A DNA stretch of 64,000 bases from Clostridiales bacterium (lineage in GTDB: Bacteria > Bacillota_A > Clostridia > Oscillospirales > Oscillospiraceae): contig SFKX01000014.1 in the NCBI GenBank assembly GCA_004553625.1, positions 77,170 through 141,169 of the forward strand. The letters are read 5' to 3'. A program made the position numbers and the translations under genes. Below the pieces are notes generated by a model. It was not told the DNA's origin. It did not search any database and saw nothing but the letters and a program-made list of their open reading frames with translations. Positions 59,050 through 64,000 of the stretch are shown in pieces. Position 1 is the first letter of the stretch; the number at the start of each line of letters is the position of its first letter.

Positions 59050-59118
59050 TAACATATGTATTGATATTAGTAAAGAGCGATATTATAATATCAGATATGA
59101 AAGTTATTAATATCAGGG
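59050..59118. promoter_or_regulatory. AT-rich palindromic region upstream of the LysR gene
   Basis: GATATTATAATATC (59079-59092) is a perfect 14-base palindrome. ATATTA and TAATATC occur again around it (near 59064 and 59108). Such A/T dyads suit LysR-type autoregulatory sites; no second gene diverges from here. Confidence 0.45.
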
Positions 59119-59128
59119 GAGACAGAAT

Positions 59129-60007
59129 ATGGACACGGTAAAACTGGCGGCGCTGCTTACCGCGGCGGAGCTTGGAAGCATATCGAAGGCTGCGGAAGCC
59201 CTGGGATATACGCAGTCCGGCGTCACGCACATCATCAATTCGCTGGAGGAGGAGGCAGGTTTTCCGCTGCTTGTACGCGGGAACCGCGGAGTTCGTTTCA
59301 CGGCGGAGGGGGAGCGCCTGGCTCCTTTCATTCGGGAGGTAGTCCAGGCGGCGGCGACTCTTGCGCAGGAGGCCGCGCTGACCAGGGGACTCGAGAGAGG
59401 GACGGTCCGGGTAGGGACATATTCGAGCATTTCCCTGCGCTGGATGCCGAGAATATTGGAAGCCTTCCAGGAGCGCTATCCCGGTATCGCCGTCGAGCTC
59501 CTGGAGGGCAACGGACCGGAGATGGAGGAGTGGCTCAGTACGGGGCGTATAGATATCGCCTTCACGAGTTTGCAGCCGCATTTCAACTTTGAGACTATAA
59601 GGATACAGGACGACCCGATGATGGCCGTCCTGCCGCGGACACACCCGATGGCGAATGCGGAGGTTTTTCCCGTAGGCCGATTCAAGGGAGAGCCCTTCCT
59701 GGTGTACATGACCTCCTCCAACCAGCCGGACGAGGACCTGGCCCGGGCGATGCGCATCGCGGGAATACCGAAAAAGGCTAAGCTGTCCTCGAACTTCGAC
59801 GTGACGATACTCTCCATGGTGGAGCACAATTTGGGAGTTACTATCATGCCGAAGCTCATCTTGGAGGGCAGCACGGCGGACGTCGCCGCGATACCCCTGG
59901 ACCCGCCGCTCAAGCGGACCCTGGGTATGGCGATGCGCTCCGGCAAAGCGGCGTCCCCGGCGATGCGGCGCATGATAGACTGCGCCAAGGGCGTTCTGGG
60001 GATTTAG
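59129..60007 (+). CDS. LysR-family transcriptional regulator
   Basis: A 292-residue LTTR. The N-terminal helix-turn-helix is GSISKAAEALGYTQSGVTHI, followed by the wing and linker LVRGNRGVRFTAEGERL. The C-terminal periplasmic-binding-like domain starts near RVGTYSSISLRWMP and binds an effector that cannot be named. GGGGAGAC precedes the ATG. Its stop codon overlaps that of the convergent gerAB gene by three bases. An adjacent target operon is not apparent; it may control itself through the palindromes upstream. Confidence 0.9.
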   Translation: MDTVKLAALLTAAELGSISKAAEALGYTQSGVTHIINSLEEEAGFPLLVRGNRGVRFTAEGERLAPFIREVVQAAATLAQEAALTRGLERGTVRVGTYSSISLRWMPRILEAFQERYPGIAVELLEGNGPEMEEWLSTGRIDIAFTSLQPHFNFETIRIQDDPMMAVLPRTHPMANAEVFPVGRFKGEPFLVYMTSSNQPDEDLARAMRIAGIPKKAKLSSNFDVTILSMVEHNLGVTIMPKLILEGSTADVAAIPLDPPLKRTLGMAMRSGKAASPAMRRMIDCAKGVLGI

Positions 60008-61128
60008 ATTTTCCCGCGGATCCTGCCGATGATCAGGGCGGGCAGCGCCAGCCCGAATAGCATGATGAGGTTCAGGCCAGGCGCAATGAGCTCTGAGACC
60101 AGCTTGAGGCTTGCAGAGTCCGGGGCGATGAACACGGCGACTGCGGCGGCGGAAACCGCACAGAGCCACAGCGCCCAGCGTCCCCGGCGGAGTTCGAGCG
60201 GGCCGCGGCGCTCGTCCAGGCCGTCCTGACCGGCTCCCAGAGCCGAGCGAAGGCAGCTCGCACCGGCGGCAATGGAAAATGTGAAGAGCACAAAGTCTGA
60301 AAATACCCAGAGCGCCGTCACCAAAGCCTCTATCCTCTCCGTAATTCCGAACACGCTGGTGTTACGAACCAGCGCGAAGAAAGGATAGGTAAGGCGCCCG
60401 GTCAATTCCGGGCCGAAACGCCCCAGCGTCACCGCAACGACGAGAAACATCAGCAGTCCCGCCGACAGCCCGAAGCGGCCGCGCCTGAACTTGCCGGGTC
60501 CCCGGTCCAGAAAACCCATATTGACTATCAGAAAAGCGCCTGCGCCCAGGGCCGGCAGAGCGCCTTCCAGAACCGGCACAGCATCGGAGAGATATATCGG
60601 AAAAAGACTCTTTGCGTCTATCTCCAGCGTGCCAAGCAGCAGGATAGGCACGAGCGCAAGGATCAGCAGCCAGCGGAAGAGCTCAGAGGCACGCGCAAGC
60701 GAGCGCAGGGGAGAAAGCGCGGCTATGAGCCCCATGACAAAACCCGAGGCGATAAAAGGCCAGGGCGGCGCGCCCGGATAGATCGTGTATATGAACCTGG
60801 AAGCGGAGCTGCGAAGAGAGAATCCAGCATAAAAAACCATCCACAGCGCATAAATAATTAGCACCGCCGCCCCGGCGTAGGGACCAAGGCCGCGTAGAAT
60901 GAGGCCGGCAAGGTTTTCGTCGGAGGCGGCGTTGGTCGTCAGTTTACCCACGAGCCAGGCGGTGATAGCAAGAAACGGCAGGGCGACCAGTGGACAGAGC
61001 CAGGCCGCGCGCCCGGATAGCTCTGCGCAGAGTCCCGGCAGCAGCCGGGTGGCAGGGGGAAGAAGCGCGACGAAGGCGATGGCGGAGGCCTGTCTCGCGG
61101 TCAGGCCGGCGGATTTGTTGTCATTCAT
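60004..61128 (-). CDS. Spore germination permease, GerAB/GerKB type
   Basis: A 374-residue inner-membrane B subunit of a nutrient germinant receptor (APC superfamily, ten helices). It begins LTARQASAIAFVALLPPATR and has many evenly spaced helices, with a FPIYLSDAVPVLEGALP loop and the late YPFFALVRNTSVFGITERIE segment, which is typical of GerAB proteins. It starts one base after the gerAC stop codon and is the last gene of the operon, in the order A-C-B. The germinant cannot be inferred. Confidence 0.88.
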   Translation of the reverse strand: MNDNKSAGLTARQASAIAFVALLPPATRLLPGLCAELSGRAAWLCPLVALPFLAITAWLVGKLTTNAASDENLAGLILRGLGPYAGAAVLIIYALWMVFYAGFSLRSSASRFIYTIYPGAPPWPFIASGFVMGLIAALSPLRSLARASELFRWLLILALVPILLLGTLEIDAKSLFPIYLSDAVPVLEGALPALGAGAFLIVNMGFLDRGPGKFRRGRFGLSAGLLMFLVVAVTLGRFGPELTGRLTYPFFALVRNTSVFGITERIEALVTALWVFSDFVLFTFSIAAGASCLRSALGAGQDGLDERRGPLELRRGRWALWLCAVSAAAVAVFIAPDSASLKLVSELIAPGLNLIMLFGLALPALIIGRIRGKI

Positions 61129-61129
61129 C

Positions 61130-62278
61130 TCAGTTCACCCCACCATACCAGTCCGGAGGCCCGGCGAATTCACGGATATTGAGTATCTCGGCAGAGGTGC
61201 GGACCTCCAGCTCAAGTTCAGGCAGCAGCTCCTTCCAAGGTTCCGGCAGGCTGCGCCAAAGCTCGGTCTGCTCACGCTCGAGTCTCTGGCCGATGCCGAG
61301 AAAGTCCAGGCCCAGGGAGATGCTTTTATTTAATATATTGTATACCCAGGTCCCGGCACGCTGTGCCAGCTCGGATTCGAGCTCTTCGCGCGCCGAGTCT
61401 GAACTCAGGTCCAGTTGGGTCGTGGTTTCCATGACAAGGGCTTCGACACTGACCTCGGCCACAAGTCCTGCAAGGCGGCTGTCTGGATCGAGAATGGGAC
61501 GCAGACCTACCTTGCCGCCTGCCAGCTCGGCAGTGGCGCCGCAATCCAGGGTAAGGGCGGCTCTGCCGGGCTCCCCGCAATAAAGACCGATACCCAGGGC
61601 GTCCTCGCCGTCCACATAGGACATGAGCCTGCCTCCGCCGCCGAGGATGGCGTAGCCGTCAAGCTCTGCGGTGAGCCCGCCCTCTTTTGAAGCGTCCTCT
61701 CCTTCGCGCACCGCGCCCACCAGTGCGGCGCCGTTTTCCACGAGAGAACGCGCCGCTTCAGCGCAGGTATATATTCGGGCAGGGCCGCTCTTTTCTGCAA
61801 AGCTGATGAGGGCCTGCATGATTTGAGTGATGTCGCCCTCTTCTCCGCCGGCTTCCGTCACGAGTTCCGCGGCCTCTCCGGAGCGCACGATGAAAAGCGG
61901 TGTGTCCAGCCGTAGAGAGTCCGAGCGCGCAACAAGTTCGAGCCAGCGTGCTGTTTCCGCGGCAGCCTCCTCGCCAAGAAGGATGCAGCCCGTACCGGAG
62001 AAGAAGAGCTCGTCGCTGCGGGAGAGGTCCTGCAGCTGCTGCATGGCCTCAGTCACGGACTGGGCCTCGGCTGAGGCCCGCACCGGTTCTCTGCCGGAGG
62101 CGTCGCGCCCGGCGGAGATCGAGAGGACCACGCCCCCGTCTTGGGCGGCGTCAAATCCGACTGTCTCTATGACCTGGAGCCGCTCGAGCTCCCTATAGTT
62201 ATTGTATACGGAGAGAGTACAGCCGGAGAGCGGCAAAAATGCGCAGAGAATGAGCACAACTGCAATGGACCGCCTCAT
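61130..62278 (-). CDS. Spore germination lipoprotein, GerAC/GerKC type
   Basis: A 382-residue Ger(x)C lipoprotein, the C subunit of the germinant receptor, on the outer face of the inner spore membrane. The lipobox is LPLSGC with Cys20. Following ELERLQVIETVGFDAAQDG is the family start of domain one; LFFSGTGCILLGEEAA and RLDTPLFIV are further marks. The C-terminal domain with NILNKSISLGLDFLGIGQRL near residue 310 is typical. ATG overlaps the gerAA stop (ATGA). Confidence 0.9.
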   Translation of the reverse strand: MRRSIAVVLILCAFLPLSGCTLSVYNNYRELERLQVIETVGFDAAQDGGVVLSISAGRDASGREPVRASAEAQSVTEAMQQLQDLSRSDELFFSGTGCILLGEEAAAETARWLELVARSDSLRLDTPLFIVRSGEAAELVTEAGGEEGDITQIMQALISFAEKSGPARIYTCAEAARSLVENGAALVGAVREGEDASKEGGLTAELDGYAILGGGGRLMSYVDGEDALGIGLYCGEPGRAALTLDCGATAELAGGKVGLRPILDPDSRLAGLVAEVSVEALVMETTTQLDLSSDSAREELESELAQRAGTWVYNILNKSISLGLDFLGIGQRLEREQTELWRSLPEPWKELLPELELEVRTSAEILNIREFAGPPDWYGGVN

Positions 62279-63765
62279 TTCTGCCTCCTTTTGTTTCGGC
62301 CCGCCAAGTGCGGAGAGCGGAACTTGTCGGAAGAATTCGGACGTTTTATGAGTCCGGTGAGCGCTCCGGGACCTTCGCGGTCAGTGAAGGGCGCAGTATA
62401 CGGCGCACCGAAGCTCTCCAGAGTGGAGAGGTGGAGTATGAGGAGGGCGAGAGCTGCCATAAGACCGTATAGCCCCATAAGCACAGCCGCGAGCACAAAA
62501 ATCAGGCGGCACAACCTGAGTGCAGCGCCCAAGTCCCTGCTGGGCATGACGTAGCCGCATATGCCCGCGAGCGCCACGACTATGACGGCGATGGGCGAGA
62601 CGACCTTGGCTTCCACGGCGGACTGGCCCACGATGAGCGCGCCGATTATGGATGCGGTCTGGCCGACAGGGTCCGGCAGGCGCAGACCGGCCTCCTGCAG
62701 CAGTTCAAATGAGAGCAGCATGGCGATGACCTCTGCCGCAACTCCAAAGGGGACGAATTGCTTTGCAGCCGTCATAGAGAGCAGCAGCTTGACGGGCAGC
62801 ATTTCCTGGTGGTACATGGAGATCGCCACGAAAGCGGCAGGCAGGCAGAGCGAAAGGAAAAGCGCCGCCCAACGCAGGAGGGTCAGCATTGAGGCCACGA
62901 GGAAGTGGTCGGCAGAGTCCTCGGGTACGCGCATGAAGGCGGCAAGACCGCCGGGCAGGACAAAGCCGAGCGGCAGCCCGTCCACCAGGATGCCAACGCG
63001 CCCGTCGAGCAGGTGCATGGCAAAGGTGTCCGGCCGCTCGGTGTGCAGCAGCTGAGGAAAGGGCGAGCGGGGCGAGTCTACGATGTACTCCTCCAGGTCT
63101 CCGGCGGAGAGGAGACCGTCGATGTCGATACCGTCTATGCGGCGAAGGACCTCTTCGGGCAGGCCGTCTTTGGCTATGCCCTCGAGGTACATGACGGCAA
63201 CGCTGGTGCCTGAGCGCCTGCCCACAACAGTCTGCGTGAGATGCAGTTCGGGAGTGCGAAGTTTCCGGCGGACGAGAGAGGTGTTGACGCGCAGAGTTTC
63301 CACAAAGGCGTCCTTACCGCCCTTTATACTTTTTTCAACTGATGGAGAGGAGATGGAACGCGTGGCTTTGGAGCGGACCTCAAACGACAGTGCGAGAGCA
63401 GCTGCATCTGAGATGAGGCAGCAAAAGCCGGCGAGCAGGTCCGTGACGACGTCACATGGCTCTGTGCGGCGGCGGACAGTGCTGGAATAGACTCCTCCGC
63501 GCTCCAGCAGCTCCAGAAGGAGCTTTTCCGTTGGGGCGTCTGTCCTGCAGCTTTCCGTAAGAGGGCGCAGGATGTCCTCTGAGATGGCGGTCCCGTCAGC
63601 CAAACCGTCCACCCAGCAGACATAGATTCCCGCGCCGTCGTCGAGGCCGGGCAGAATACCGCGGCACTCGAAATCCTCGCATCCGGAGAAAGTTTCAGAT
63701 ATAGCGGCCATGGAGAGGCCGGGTTTTTTTGAAGCAAAGTCAAACATGTGGGTAGTATACCCCAT
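62275..63765 (-). CDS. Spore germination protein, GerAA/GerKA type
   Basis: A 496-residue A subunit of a nutrient germinant receptor. A soluble N-terminal domain (to about 285) contains TELLHTERPDTFAMHLLDGR-like sequence (LLHTERPDTFAMHLLDGRVG) and GLPLGFVLPGG. The C-terminal half has several helices with QEMLPVKLLLSMTAAKQFVP and LQEAGLRLPDPVGQTASIIG, close to the GerA family consensus EAGLRLP...G. The start is uncertain: ATG at 63765 is preferred; ATG at 63747 is possible, and a longer frame to 63828 would overlap the rRNA-type promoter. First gene of the operon. Confidence 0.9.
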   Translation of the reverse strand: MGYTTHMFDFASKKPGLSMAAISETFSGCEDFECRGILPGLDDGAGIYVCWVDGLADGTAISEDILRPLTESCRTDAPTEKLLLELLERGGVYSSTVRRRTEPCDVVTDLLAGFCCLISDAAALALSFEVRSKATRSISSPSVEKSIKGGKDAFVETLRVNTSLVRRKLRTPELHLTQTVVGRRSGTSVAVMYLEGIAKDGLPEEVLRRIDGIDIDGLLSAGDLEEYIVDSPRSPFPQLLHTERPDTFAMHLLDGRVGILVDGLPLGFVLPGGLAAFMRVPEDSADHFLVASMLTLLRWAALFLSLCLPAAFVAISMYHQEMLPVKLLLSMTAAKQFVPFGVAAEVIAMLLSFELLQEAGLRLPDPVGQTASIIGALIVGQSAVEAKVVSPIAVIVVALAGICGYVMPSRDLGAALRLCRLIFVLAAVLMGLYGLMAALALLILHLSTLESFGAPYTAPFTDREGPGALTGLIKRPNSSDKFRSPHLAGRNKRRQK

Positions 63766-63821
63766 CTCAACCACATTATTTTGTATACGGAAAAAAACCT
63801 CGAAATTTTTGAAAAAAGTTG

Positions 63822-63850
63822 TTGACAAGTCGCGCAGGAGGTGGTATATT
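63822..63850 (+). promoter_or_regulatory. Very strong promoter, probably of an rRNA operon
   Basis: TTGACA (63822-63827), 17-base spacer, TATATT (63845-63850), preceded by A/T tracts at 63790-63818 like an UP element. Confidence 0.85.
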
Positions 63851-63856
63851 AATCAA

Positions 63857-64000
63857 GCGCTCGGGAAACGGCACTGTGAAAGATGCCCAAAACGAGAGCT
63901 CGTGTACCTTGTAAATTAAACAATGTAAGCAAAAGCTTATGCAAATAAGCACCAGAGAAGGGACTTCTGGACGCGGTCTGAGAGGACCGCGGACAATTCT
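63857..64000 (+). other. Leader of a probable rRNA operon, truncated by the window end
   Basis: No open frame is seen. TACCTTGTAAATTAAACAATG (split at 63904-63924) resembles the CTTTGAAAACT-type element that precedes 16S genes in Firmicutes. Two hairpins follow: CCAGA...TCTGG (about 63951-63969) and CGCGGTC...GACCGCG (63972-63992). The 16S gene should start shortly after base 64000. The identity rests on the promoter and this element and is inferred. Confidence 0.55.

Noticed and set aside
1..64000. CRISPR arrays, insertion sequences, prophage or toxin-antitoxin pairs
   Set aside because: No spaced direct-repeat array, transposase, integrase or phage gene was seen on reading through both strands.

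Overview
The window reads as chromosome from a spore-forming, GC-rich Clostridia bacterium, most likely of the Oscillospiraceae type. The basis is a sporulation set (spo0A, the germination protease gpr, a gerA-type receptor operon), Firmicutes-style gene order (dnaA-dnaN-S4-recF-remB-gyrB-gyrA; soj-spo0J with parS), clean AGGAGG ribosome binding sites, and strong GC bias at third codon positions. The family assignment is inference; no rRNA gene lies inside the window. Apart from one gene-poor patch, the coding is dense and looks like core genome. I see no insertion sequence, prophage or CRISPR array.

Layout. 1-5.5 kb: spo0A, a YhhN membrane protein, a GH13 glucosidase, a VanY-type carboxypeptidase, and a metallo-hydrolase/Nudix pair. 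5.5-15.1 kb: one continuous minus-strand run of eleven genes. It starts with a two-component system and goes on through DUF1385, prmC, recA, recX, rimO, pgsA, a DUF3810 protein, a DUF624 protein and an SGNH hydrolase. 15.2-20.1 kb: a phosphopantetheinyl transferase, tRNA-Leu(CAA), a methyltransferase, a membrane-anchored protein of unknown function, and an ArsR-controlled zinc/cadmium P-type ATPase. 20.2-28.1 kb: TetR regulator with fucO, the divergent asnS/cysK pair, a lipid kinase, an AI-2E family protein, a 320-base hairpin-rich stretch without a convincing gene, a GntR regulator and a 47-residue lipoprotein. 28.2-34.3 kb: gpr, two parS sites, soj, spo0J, serS, folC, ruvX, and divergent rpsT. 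34.3-42.6 kb: hydrolase, aminotransferase, TVP38 protein with a second two-component system, CoA-disulfide reductase with rhodanese domain, MscS channel and a NifX-like protein with a Cys/His tail. 42.6-54.2 kb: the replication operon dnaA to gyrA, followed by rnhA, an ABC exporter and a GNAT enzyme. 54.2-64 kb: mfd, a PrsA-like foldase, a LysR regulator, the gerA operon, and a very strong promoter and leader that probably start an rRNA operon just beyond the window.

Functionally the window joins chromosome replication and segregation (dnaA, dnaN, recF, gyrase, parABS), repair (recA, recX, mfd, ruvX), translation (serS, asnS, rpsT, rimO, prmC, tRNA-Leu) and the spore cycle. The most notable observations are substitutions at diagnostic residues of core regulators. 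Spo0A has Glu57 where the phosphorylated Asp should be and has lost one acidic-pocket Asp. DnaA has Asn-His-Ser in place of the base-reading Asp-His-Thr, and no consensus DnaA box is visible beside the gene. GyrA has Gln92 at the quinolone Ser position. Other points of interest are the hairpin-rich 26.7-27.0 kb stretch, a terminator-like hairpin in the dnaA leader, an almost leaderless mfd, and a three-gene envelope module at the end of the recA operon.
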